The notes under the pieces: generated by a model
The model's input: only the letters and a program-made list of their open reading frames with translations
Databases searched by the model: none
What the model was told of the DNA's origin: nothing
Made by a program: the position numbers and the translations under genes
Shown here: one piece after another, positions 56,089 through 64,000 of the stretch
Layout: the number at the start of each line of letters is the position of its first letter
Position numbering within the stretch: position 1 is the first letter of the stretch
Assembly: GCA_020342235.1 (NCBI GenBank)
Contig: CP073219.1
Coordinates: forward strand, 124,001 to 188,000
Direction of reading: 5' to 3'
DNA: 64,000 nt
Source: Saccharomycopsis phalli
Lineage: Eukaryota > Ascomycota > Saccharomycetes > Ascoideales > Saccharomycopsidaceae

Positions 56089-56416
56089 TTAATAGGAATG
56101 ATGAACGTGCGGGATTACGAGAGCTTCTTCTCTAAGAATAAAATGCCTGTAGACTAATTTCAGTCTTGTAAACTGTATGCCGTTTAAAACAAAAACAAAA
56201 ATACTATCATCAATGTTTAATAACTTATAAATGCTCAAACTATAAGTTTTTAAATAAATTTAATAAAAAATTCAGCTATTTAACTTTTGGTGTTTTGGAG
56301 ATTGATTTATATTCGCCTCAAACGCCCAAGCCAGCCGTCGGTCGGTATTGAAAGCATCGTGCTCCGGGTAACCAGCATATTCCAGGTAATTTCGGAATTA
56401 TATTTTAATAATACAA
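56089..56416. promoter_or_regulatory. PEP3-SMD3 intergenic region with Reb1-type site
   Basis: The 328 bp contain the A/T-rich PEP3 3' end and the SMD3 promoter. CGGGTAA lies at 56365-56371, 46 bp before the SMD3 ATG. Confidence 0.4.
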
Positions 56417-56757
56417 ATGTCATTGGGAATCCCTACAAAGCTTCTCAGTGAGGCACAAGTATGTAAAATTCATTACTTATTTAATGCAGTACTAACTCTT
56501 AGGGGCACATTGTCTCAGTTGAATTGAATTCAGGAGATGTATATAGAGGCAAATTACTCGAGGCGGAAGATAACATGAACATTCAGCTCAAAGATATTAC
56601 AGTCACTAATAGAGACGGCAAATCGTCACATTTAGAACAGGCATTTATAAGAGGAAGCAATGTCCGGTTTTTCCAGATCCCAGACATGTTGCGAAATGCG
56701 CCTCTTTTCAACCAGACAAAACCGCCAGCTCCAGTTAGAGGACGCGCAAGAAAGTAA
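56417..56757 (+). CDS. SMD3: Core snRNP protein SmD3, one intron
   Basis: Exons are 56417-56458 and 56503-56757 (98 residues). The 44-nt intron has GTATGT at 56459, branch TACTAAC at 56490-56496 and 3' site TTAG ending 56502, only six bases after the branch motif. The joined start [20 protein letters not shown] continues into [20 protein letters not shown] (Sm1 motif) and [20 protein letters not shown] (Sm2 motif). The tail is short and basic (PVRGRARK). It is part of the heteroheptameric Sm ring on U1, U2, U4 and U5 snRNAs. The stop is one base from the convergent SEC5 stop. Confidence 0.96.
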
Positions 56758-56758
56758 C

Positions 56759-59509
56759 TTAGTCTCTAAAGCAGGCAAAGCTTGTGGTACTGAATTGGAT
56801 ATTACTCTCAATCACGCCGTTGACGCTGTTGAGAATATTAGTCAAGTTAGTCCGTGGACGAACAACCTTTTTTAGCACTGCGCTTAAATTGTTACTTGCG
56901 GAATTGCCTAGCTGGAAGCTTGAATTCTTGAAGATATTCTTAAAAAACTCAATGTCAATAGTAAGCTGCTGGAGACCTGCGACGGAGAACTCGGAAATAG
57001 TAACGAATTGCTTTTCAAACACAGTCGTAACGTGGTTTTGCAATTCATGGATCACAGTGTAAATGAGTTTCTTTGAAACCTTGGAGATGCTTGAATAGAG
57101 AACAATGAAATATGCCAATACCCTGTAGATGTAACCACTAACGGCCTTTGGAGATATATCCGAGTTCCAGTCAATCTGTTCAATTCCATGGGTTATGATG
57201 TTGGTCAACACTTCCTTTTTTGAGTCGCAGTAACTATTGAAGGTGGCTTTCTGGAGCTTTGGCAAAATGTTAGAGACTTCTAGTTTTGTACTTGCCAAGT
57301 TGGTACCAAATATCTCATCATAGTATTGAATAATTTGTCCCAAGGTGGTATCTTCCATTTCAATGAAGTTGTCCAACATCCAGAGCTCGTACAAATCTAG
57401 TGTGGAAGTCTTTCTGGAGTCCACCTCTTGACCCTTGTTTTCCATTGTGACTTTTTTCATCATTGAAATGAGAAGTATCTCAATGTTTTTCAAAAATTGA
57501 GTTCTAATGGAGCGAAGGAATTTCTCCTTGTGGTACTTGTCGGCGAATTCAACTAGGGTATACACATTCAATATACAGTGTTTCTGATAAATGAGAATCA
57601 ACTCAGTTAAAGTGTTCCTGCAGTCGATTTCCTCAAAGTCAATTAACTTTGTTCGCTTGGCTTCTTCAATGTTACTGATGACAAGTTCATTCGTGTGGTT
57701 AAGTTCCTTTTTAATCTCAGTTATTCGAAAATCCTCAAGGGTGTTAAACAAAGAGACGTCATTTGCCCAAGTGGAGCAGACTGCAATGACGAACTTGTTT
57801 ATAATTCTGCCTAGGGAGCCTTGTAATATCTTGTAAGACCTTTCTGAGATGTTCAAATTGCCCAAACCCACGAAGGAAGTGTATATTGTCTTGGCAAATC
57901 GTTTCAAGTATCGAATAGTACTTAGCGAGTTGGAAAACGGAGGAATAAATCCGTAGTGTTTAGGGGACCGGATGTCATACAGCACTGTGTCTTCTAGCTT
58001 AGTTTTAATGCTGAGTGAAGCTAATGACTCTTCAGAGGAGTTGATCAAGCGTTCAAAATTGTCGCAAATAAGAGCGATCAAACCCTCTGCATTGCTAACA
58101 ATTCTCTTTTTTTCATAGTCAGAGAGTCTCAAATGCACGGCACTCTCGTCCTTGTATCCTTTTGGTAAAGTGGCTTGGACTTTATTACTAAGAAACATTT
58201 CACAAGTGCTCCAGTATCTCTTGACGCTATTGGAACCATAGACTATAGTATCATCAATAAGTTTTTTAAAGATCAACCACATCTCAATAATCACTTCTGA
58301 GTCCACCAAGCCATGCGATAATTTGCTCAAGTGATTTTCGGACGTGAGATGATAAATAAAAGATATGTCTGTCATGTTAATAGTCTCACGAATCTGCTGC
58401 TGGGTAGACTGAAAATTTTCAAACAAAATGGAAAAGTTATTGGTGATTTCCTTGACCATGTTTTGATACTGGGTGTTGATCAACACAAGAATTGGATTAT
58501 CTTCGACACCCAACTGAAGCAATTTGCTAATAATTCCGACATGATTGGAAACATTGTCACTTGCAAGTTTATCCCAGAGGTCTTTCTTGTAGCTGTCGAC
58601 TATTGCTTCCACTTCCTCCCAGATGCGATCCAACAACTTCTTTGTTGCCAAACGCTTATAGTCCTGTCCTTCGCTACCGGCAAAATAAATATCCCGGCCC
58701 TTGTTGTAGTTCACAATCAAGGCATCGTAGTCCTGCTTTTCAATGTTGGAGCTTAACAAGCTTGGCAAGTCAAATAGAAACTCGTTAGACTGGACTATTT
58801 CCAAGGCCACCTTCAAGTTATTTTCCTTTTTTTTATTATCTACAATGGGTTTGATGATTGTCGACGCCTTGGCATTTGCCAATGTTAGATTGGAAGCCAA
58901 CTGGTTTAGGGGACCTTCTTTTGTGCTGTCTTCGCCAATAAGCCCACTGGACTCGATCTGCCCAAACACATTGTCCAAGGAAGATTTCGACTTGACAAAC
59001 CGGATGAAATGCTTGCTGATCATCACCCGCAACTTTTCAGACTGATCGGCTATGGAGCTCTCCAAGTAGTCCAACGACTTGTTTAAGCTGTTGAAACTAT
59101 CGGCGTCGTGCAAGTCTTTGAGGAACAAAATCAGATTGAAATTCTTGGACCCAACCAAATAGGACTGTTTACGTGGATCTGTCGGACTTTGGATCTTTCC
59201 CTTGAGCTGTAACGTTTCGCTAGTGGATTTGAAGCACCCGAGAGGATCGGACTCGTCACCAATCTGGTCTCTGTGCAGGTTTGAATTGCCTGACAACGAC
59301 TTCAAGATCGCATACGCCTTTTCGACGTCGGTGGTATCTTCATGGTTATACTCAAACTCTTGTGCTGTCGAGTCGGCCCAGGACGTGGGAGTCAATGTTT
59401 TCAAGTGATAAAACTTCAACAACTCCAGGTCGTGCGGATGGAATTTTCGAGCAGAGTCACCCCGCGCGTTCCGATCTCTATCATAACCATTGTTACTTCC
59501 ATAGCTCAT
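56759..59509 (-). CDS. SEC5: Exocyst subunit Sec5
   Basis: The 916-residue protein starts at ATG 59509 (MSYGSNNGYDRDRNARGDSA); the frame upstream is open but not conserved. DPLGCFKSTSETLQ and the block YLVGSKNFNLILFLKDLHDA, SLDYLESSIADQSEKLRVMI, KSKSSLDNVFGQIE match the N-terminal coiled-coil region of yeast Sec5. The remainder is a long alpha-helical rod, as in the CATCHR tethering family. As part of the octameric exocyst it tethers secretory vesicles at the bud plasma membrane. Length is near S. cerevisiae Sec5 (971). CACGTG at 59563-59568 lies 54 bp upstream. Its 3' UTR must run into SMD3. Confidence 0.85.
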   Translation of the reverse strand: MSYGSNNGYDRDRNARGDSARKFHPHDLELLKFYHLKTLTPTSWADSTAQEFEYNHEDTTDVEKAYAILKSLSGNSNLHRDQIGDESDPLGCFKSTSETLQLKGKIQSPTDPRKQSYLVGSKNFNLILFLKDLHDADSFNSLNKSLDYLESSIADQSEKLRVMISKHFIRFVKSKSSLDNVFGQIESSGLIGEDSTKEGPLNQLASNLTLANAKASTIIKPIVDNKKKENNLKVALEIVQSNEFLFDLPSLLSSNIEKQDYDALIVNYNKGRDIYFAGSEGQDYKRLATKKLLDRIWEEVEAIVDSYKKDLWDKLASDNVSNHVGIISKLLQLGVEDNPILVLINTQYQNMVKEITNNFSILFENFQSTQQQIRETINMTDISFIYHLTSENHLSKLSHGLVDSEVIIEMWLIFKKLIDDTIVYGSNSVKRYWSTCEMFLSNKVQATLPKGYKDESAVHLRLSDYEKKRIVSNAEGLIALICDNFERLINSSEESLASLSIKTKLEDTVLYDIRSPKHYGFIPPFSNSLSTIRYLKRFAKTIYTSFVGLGNLNISERSYKILQGSLGRIINKFVIAVCSTWANDVSLFNTLEDFRITEIKKELNHTNELVISNIEEAKRTKLIDFEEIDCRNTLTELILIYQKHCILNVYTLVEFADKYHKEKFLRSIRTQFLKNIEILLISMMKKVTMENKGQEVDSRKTSTLDLYELWMLDNFIEMEDTTLGQIIQYYDEIFGTNLASTKLEVSNILPKLQKATFNSYCDSKKEVLTNIITHGIEQIDWNSDISPKAVSGYIYRVLAYFIVLYSSISKVSKKLIYTVIHELQNHVTTVFEKQFVTISEFSVAGLQQLTIDIEFFKNIFKNSSFQLGNSASNNLSAVLKKVVRPRTNLTNILNSVNGVIESNIQFSTTSFACFRD

Positions 59510-59614
59510 GGTTTGGGTCCAGGCACCTACAAGTGTGTGTGGTCTCAAGCAAAACTCGGCACCACGTGACCTACATTTTAGACGCACCAGGGCTTCAATG
59601 CTCGTTACAGCTAC

Positions 59615-60172
59615 TTACTCAAAGATAAACTCCTTCAACTGCTTGTATGCCTTGTCGAGGTCGTCGTTGACAATGATAATGTCGTGGATTCCCTTCTTGG
59701 ACTCCTGCATCTCCCTTTCTGCCGCGTCGAGTCTCTTTTGCAAGCTCTCTGGGGTTTCGGTGCCTCTGCCTTCCAATCTCTTTTTCAACTCCTCGACGCT
59801 TGGGGGACTAAGAAAGATGTATCTGGCATTCAAGTCGGTCTTCTTGACGGACAAGACGCCCTGCAAATCAATGTCCAAGATAGGAATGGTGTCACCTTTT
59901 GCCAGGACCTGTTTGACTGCGGCAATCGAGGTTCCGTAGTAGTTTCCGGAGAACTTTGCCCACTCGATAAAGGCGTTTTCCTTGATCAAGTCCTCAAACT
60001 TTGCGACTGTGACGAAGTTGTAGTCCTTCCCGTCGACCTCGCCGGCACGAGGGGAACGAGTGGTGTTGGAGACGGAGAATCCGAACTTGTTTGGAAACTC
60101 GGCAAAGAGTCTTTTCAACAAGGTGGATTTGCCTGCGCCGCTAGGACCAGAAATAACAATAGGGTTGACCAT
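59615..60172 (-). CDS. GUK1: Guanylate kinase
   Basis: The 185-residue enzyme phosphorylates GMP to GDP with ATP. Start is ATG 60172 (MVNPIVISGPSGAGKSTLLK); the longer frame opens at GTG. P-loop GPSGAGKS is at 9-16. The GMP-binding block NTTRSPRAGEVDGKDYNFVT follows, then FSGNYYGTS, DIDLQGV and the lid region with PPSVEELKKRLEGRGTETPE. Complete and of the usual length (S. cerevisiae Guk1 187). It shares a 149-bp bidirectional promoter with NHX1. Confidence 0.97.
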   Translation of the reverse strand: MVNPIVISGPSGAGKSTLLKRLFAEFPNKFGFSVSNTTRSPRAGEVDGKDYNFVTVAKFEDLIKENAFIEWAKFSGNYYGTSIAAVKQVLAKGDTIPILDIDLQGVLSVKKTDLNARYIFLSPPSVEELKKRLEGRGTETPESLQKRLDAAEREMQESKKGIHDIIIVNDDLDKAYKQLKEFIFE

Positions 60173-60321
60173 TGGATTTTTCGCACACCAATTCACGGAG
60201 AAAAAACTACACGGGCCCGCTTACATAAGCGTGCACAAGGTGGCTGCGGAGCGATGACTAATGGCTTATTGTTGCAGATTCCAGGCCCAAAGATATTCCG
60301 GTGTAACAAACAAGCTGCAAC

Positions 60322-62064
60322 ATGTCAATAGCGAACTTTGCGGCACAAGCAGCAGGCCATGTTATCCGTGCGGTAGTCGACGACGACCCTGATCTCAACA
60401 TTCCGGACGACCTGAGTCCCGACGATGCTGGCAATTCGCCCATCACCGACGAGATATTCAGCTCGTGGGCGCTCTTCATTCTCTTGTTTCTCCTCTCGTC
60501 GGCCCTCTGGACATCGTACTATCTCCAGCAGCGGCGAATCAAGTCGGTGCACGAGACGGTGCTTCTGATCTTCTATGGGATGGTGGTGGGTCTTATTATC
60601 CGCGTGAGCCCTGGCCACTACATACAGGATACTGTGACCTTCAACAGCTCGTACTTCTTCAATGTGCTCTTGCCGCCGATTATCTTGAATTCGGGCTTTG
60701 AGCTCAACCAGCGGAACTTTTTTGCGAACATTGGTCTGATTTTGGTGTTTGCCATTCCCGGCACGTTTGTCTCGGCAATTGTGCTAGGCACGATTCTCTT
60801 TATCTGGACGTCGCTTGGGCTTGAAGGCGTGGGGATCTCGTTTGTTGACGCGATTTCCGTTGGGGCGACGCTTTCAGCCACGGATCCGGTGACGATTCTC
60901 TCGATATTCAACGCGTACAAGGTCGATCCGAAGTTGTACACCATCATTCTCGGGGAGTCGCTCTTGAACGATGCCATTTCGATTGTGATGTTTGAGACCG
61001 CGCAGAAGTTCCACGGCAAGTCTGCGGACATCTCGTCGGTGTTCCAGGGCGTTGGTCTTTTCTTGATGACGTTCAGCGTGTCGTTGATCATTGGCTTGGT
61101 GGTGGGAGTACTTGTAGCCTTGGTGTTGAAGCACTCGCGCATCCGACGGTATCCTGAGACCGAGACCTGTCTTATTCTCTTGTGCGCGTACGAGGCATAC
61201 TTTCTCTCCAACGGATGCCACATGAGCGGCATTGTGTCGTTGCTTTTCTTTGGCATCACTCTCCGGCACTATGCGTACCACAACATGTCGCGGCGCACAC
61301 AGATTGCGACAAAGTACATTTTCCAGCTCCTCGCCCAGTTGTCCGAGAACTTTGTCTTCATCTACCTTGGCTTGGCGCTTTTCACCGAGGTCGAGCTCGT
61401 GTACAAGCCGCTTCTCATCATCGTGACCGTGCTTTCCGTCTGCATCGCCCGTTGGTGCGCCGTGTTCCCGCTCTCGCGGCTCGTCAACTTCATGGCCGCC
61501 CGCCGCGGACCGGGGCCCGAGGAAATCCCTTACCAGTACCAGATGATGACGTTCTGGGCCGGGCTCCGAGGCGCAGTTGGTGTCGCGTTGGCTACAGGCA
61601 TTCAGGGAGAGTTCCGCTCGACGTTGCTAGCTACGGTATTGGTTGTCGTTGTGCTCACTGTGATTATCTTTGGTGGCACTACCGCTGGAATGCTCGAGAT
61701 TCTCGGCATCCAGACCGGAGTCGTGGAAGCAAACGACTCTGACGACGAGTTCGACATCGAGGCTCCGCTGCTAACACGACGTGCTCCACATCTCGCGAGC
61801 ACCACTGCGGCACAGAGCCCCTACGTCGACCATTCGGACGCGGTGCGATCACGACACTCGCTGCAAACCAACGTCAACTACAGCTTGGACGACATGGCCA
61901 GAGTGGATCTTTTGGCCGATGACGAGGGAAGCGAGCCGGGCGACATTCCCCCATTGGCTGGCCAGGGCCAAGGACCCGACGGAGCACAAAACTCCACCTG
62001 GTTCCGCGACTTTGACGAGCAGGTGTTGAAGCCAGTGTTGTTGGACCACAACTCCAAGGGTTAG
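60322..62064 (+). CDS. NHX1: Endosomal Na+(K+)/H+ exchanger Nhx1
   Basis: The 580-residue protein begins MSIANFAAQAAGHVIRAVVD and has about twelve membrane segments. The amiloride-region FFNVLLPPIILNSGFELNQR, the transport motif GATLSATDPVTILSIFNAYK with VDPKLYTIILGESLLNDAIS, and FWAGLRGAVGVALATGIQGE are essentially identical to yeast Nhx1. The cytosolic tail has SDDEFDIEAPLL and ends near FRDFDEQVLKPVLLD, also as in Nhx1. It exchanges H+ for Na+/K+ in late endosomes, controlling lumenal pH and vesicle traffic. GC-rich with few CTG codons. Start ATG 60322; the length is a little under S. cerevisiae (633). Confidence 0.97.
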   Translation: MSIANFAAQAAGHVIRAVVDDDPDLNIPDDLSPDDAGNSPITDEIFSSWALFILLFLLSSALWTSYYLQQRRIKSVHETVLLIFYGMVVGLIIRVSPGHYIQDTVTFNSSYFFNVLLPPIILNSGFELNQRNFFANIGLILVFAIPGTFVSAIVLGTILFIWTSLGLEGVGISFVDAISVGATLSATDPVTILSIFNAYKVDPKLYTIILGESLLNDAISIVMFETAQKFHGKSADISSVFQGVGLFLMTFSVSLIIGLVVGVLVALVLKHSRIRRYPETETCLILLCAYEAYFLSNGCHMSGIVSLLFFGITLRHYAYHNMSRRTQIATKYIFQLLAQLSENFVFIYLGLALFTEVELVYKPLLIIVTVLSVCIARWCAVFPLSRLVNFMAARRGPGPEEIPYQYQMMTFWAGLRGAVGVALATGIQGEFRSTLLATVLVVVVLTVIIFGGTTAGMLEILGIQTGVVEANDSDDEFDIEAPLLTRRAPHLASTTAAQSPYVDHSDAVRSRHSLQTNVNYSLDDMARVDLLADDEGSEPGDIPPLAGQGQGPDGAQNSTWFRDFDEQVLKPVLLDHNSKG

Positions 62065-62124
62065 CGGCCCTGCGCAGCCGGGGAATGAAAAACCCACAAC
62101 CCATTGGGGTTTGCCATATTCTGC

Positions 62125-62618
62125 ATGTCACGGCTTCCCTCGAGTTTCGATGGGCAGGAGATTCCTGATAAGTGAGTAGCCAATTTCCATAATATAACGA
62201 TATATTCAGTGTTAACTATAGTGAACTTCCTTTTATAGACCGCGTGGTAAAAAACTGCAAAGAGCAACCTTTGGTCCCGCTCGGCGCCCTCTTGACCACC
62301 GGCGCAGTGTTCTTGGCAGCAAAGTCCTTGAGAGCCGGCCACAGAAAGGACGCCCAGAAATGGTTCCGGTACCGTGTCGGGTTCCAAGGATTGACGATCG
62401 TGGCGCTTGTGGCTGGTGGCTGGTACTACGGCAATCAGGACCCAGCTAAGCGCATCGAGCAAGATGAGATTTTGAGAGAAAAGGCAAAGGCAAGAGAGAA
62501 GATGTGGATCGAGGAGTTGGAGCGGCGCGACAACGAGGCCAAAGACCGCTTGAGACGCGCAGAGTTGGTCAGAAAGAAGCGCGAAGAAGCTGCCGAGAAT
62601 GCCAAGTCGGAAAAGTGA
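62125..62618 (+). CDS. RCF1: Respiratory supercomplex factor 1 (HIG1 domain), one intron
   Basis: Exons are 62125-62171 and 62222-62618 (147 residues). The 50-nt intron has GTGAGT at 62172, branch-like TGTTAAC at about 62210-62216 and TATAG ending 62221. Joined protein: MSRLPSSFDGQEIPD, then NELPFIDRVVKNCKEQPLVP. The HIG1 domain (CKEQPLVPLGALLTTGAVFL and WFRYRVGFQGLTIVALVAGG) has two membrane helices. A charged helix follows (MWIEELERRDNEAKDRLRRA). Rcf1 sits in the mitochondrial inner membrane and links complexes III and IV. MSR-PSSFD at the start is shared with S. cerevisiae Rcf1, confirming the first exon. Confidence 0.94.
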
Positions 62619-62749
62619 TTCCAGTGGTCTTGTATATAGAAATGACTTGTATGGTTGTGTTGTTGCTAGTTTATTGTATATTCACGTCCAAATGCGCATG
62701 TAGTAGTGTACTGGTGCAAGTCTAGTCGGATTATTCAGATGTATTCAGC

Positions 62750-63170
62750 AGCAAGAGCTGATGGAATGGGAAAAGAGGGTGTGGAATAGGCAAAGTGGGC
62801 GTGGAATGGACTGTGTTGGAATAATGAATTTTAGGAGTGAATGTAGACTAGGTCAAGAGTTGGAATGTGAAATAATGTTAGGAGTGTGTGGGGACTAGGC
62901 TTGGAGTAGGTGAGGAATAATGCTACGAGTAGGCGAGGAATAACCCAAGAGTTGAATGTATAATATTGCCAAAAGTTGGTGTGAGGAATAGTAGGTGTGA
63001 GGAATAGTAGGTGTGGGTGAGGAATAGTAGGTGTGGGTGAGGAATAGTAGGTGTGGGTGAGGAATAGGCTAGAGTTGAATGTGCATGTTAGGAGTAGGTA
63101 AAGAATAGTCAGAGAGTAAATGAGAAATCGGCCAAGAGTTGGTGAATAATGCTAGGAGTGGGTGTAGAGT
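62750..63170. repeat. Degenerate short repeats downstream of RCF1
   Basis: Purine-rich units related to GTGAGGAATAGTAGGTGTGG recur with a 12-25-nt spacing. The four copies at about 62985-63065 are near-perfect; the others have drifted. No gene seen. Confidence 0.7.
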
Positions 63171-63694
63171 GATTATAATATTTATACAAGGCTATAGCTA
63201 TACTAGGCTCTCGGAGATTTATACTTTGTCGTCAAAGACTAAGGACGGTATATAGCCATCGGAGAAAACTCTACAATAGATATACAAACTTTCGACTAGA
63301 GCTCGTGAATATGTAAGGTAATGAGCATTAAAGAGGCAATGTGCTTTTTCGAGGTCATAGGTGACTTGGACCATTTCCTCCCAATGATACTAGCACGATA
63401 GCCCTCCTAATGTGCTGTAGCAAAAGGGAAACTACCAGCCCAGCACAGACGAGTAGAATCATACAAGATTTTCAAGCTTTGCCTTATCTAAAAAGAAAAT
63501 GCAGGCTTGATTAGTAGTGGTAATTCCTTTGTACATCTGTTCTTGGGCTCAAAAGGCCAAGAGGGCTGGGCAGGTAAAGTCGTGGAAGGTGGATGGCTCG
63601 GCATCCTCTACGTTGAATAAAGTCTTTGTTTTGTGTGAAACTAAGCATTGGCCGCTGAGTAGTTGGCTGATCTTGCTGATTATTTGCTTAGGTG
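63171..63694. other. Unassigned region between two repeat arrays
   Basis: About 520 bp without repeat structure. The longest frames (62-68 codons) show no recognisable feature. Possibly the 5' region of a gene outside the window or simple spacer. Confidence 0.4.
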
Positions 63695-64000
63695 GTGTAG
63701 AGTAATGTTTAGAGTTGAATGTGAATGATGCTGAGAGTTGGATGAGAATAGGCAAATAGTTGAATGAGGAATAGGCAAAGAGTTGGTGAATAATGTTAGG
63801 AATGGGTGCAGAGTAATGTTAGGAGCTGGATGAGAATAATCCCAAAAGTTAAAGTAAGGAATAGAATTAGTTGGATGTGAATGATGCCAATATTTGGATG
63901 TGGAATAGGCTCGGGGTCGAGAGAGAAATGGTAGGGGTGTGAGTGAAATAGGCAAAGAGTTAAATGTGAATAATGCGTTAATAGCTGAATGAATAATGCC
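63695..64000. repeat. Degenerate short repeats at the right edge
   Basis: Units such as GAATAGGCAAAGAGTTGAATG and GAGTAATGTTAGGAGTTGGATG recur at about 15-30-nt spacing to the window end. They resemble the array at 62750-63170 (shared words GGAATAGGC, AGAGTTG, ATGTTAGGA), so both may be one array interrupted by unique sequence. Confidence 0.65.

Overview
The window is nuclear DNA from a budding yeast (Saccharomycotina). Supporting evidence: orthologues of S. cerevisiae genes packed on both strands, short introns ending close after TACTAAC-like branch points, ribosomal protein genes with strong TTG/AGA codon bias, and GPI-type wall mannoproteins. A CUG-Ser (CTG-clade) yeast is the best guess. 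CTG is avoided in the ribosomal protein genes and scarce even in the GC-rich ones, and one CTG in NHX1 falls where S. cerevisiae Nhx1 has serine (recalled alignment, not computed). Protein sequences discussed here use the standard code, so Leu at CTG may really be Ser. There is no sign of bacterial, viral, CRISPR or intact transposon sequence, and I found no tRNA.

Layout. 0-17 kb is a dense housekeeping block: MCH1 (cut by the left edge), SFT2, RPL24/RPL30 (a divergent pair also adjacent in S. cerevisiae), two unrecognised genes, PMC1, a small membrane protein, a DUF2408-like gene, RRP36, RPA34 and PRP21. 17-28 kb is gene-poor and AT-rich. It carries a GPI wall protein, its decayed tandem copy, a large repeat-built adhesin-like GPI protein, and a broken coding remnant. 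28-33 kb holds CDS1, RPL37 (intron) and an SCW11-like GH17 glucanase. 32.8-38 kb is the most distinctive region: two myo-inositol oxygenase genes flank an ITR-type inositol transporter, apparently a small inositol uptake and oxidation cluster. 38-62.6 kb is dense again: a MAPK-like kinase, a mitochondrial protein, CFD1, a small membrane protein, NSE3, BUR1, CYB5, an Rcf-like gene, SRO7, NUF2, FOL2, PEP3/VPS18, SMD3, SEC5, GUK1, NHX1 and RCF1. 62.7-64 kb holds only degenerate repeats.

Five genes need introns to read correctly: RPL37 (314 nt), the Rcf-like gene (40 nt), SRO7 (47 nt), SMD3 (44 nt) and RCF1 (50 nt). Many starts were moved to the first plausible ATG, because the longest open frames begin at TTG or GTG.

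A recurring structural theme is short (about 12-35 bp) degenerate tandem repeats beside gene 3' ends. Downstream of SRO7 and PMC1 the arrays contain copies of the gene's own last codons, suggesting that minisatellites are seeded from stop-codon regions. Promoters repeatedly carry CACGTG (Cbf1-type) and CGGGTAA (Reb1-type) motifs, often in very short bidirectional promoters.
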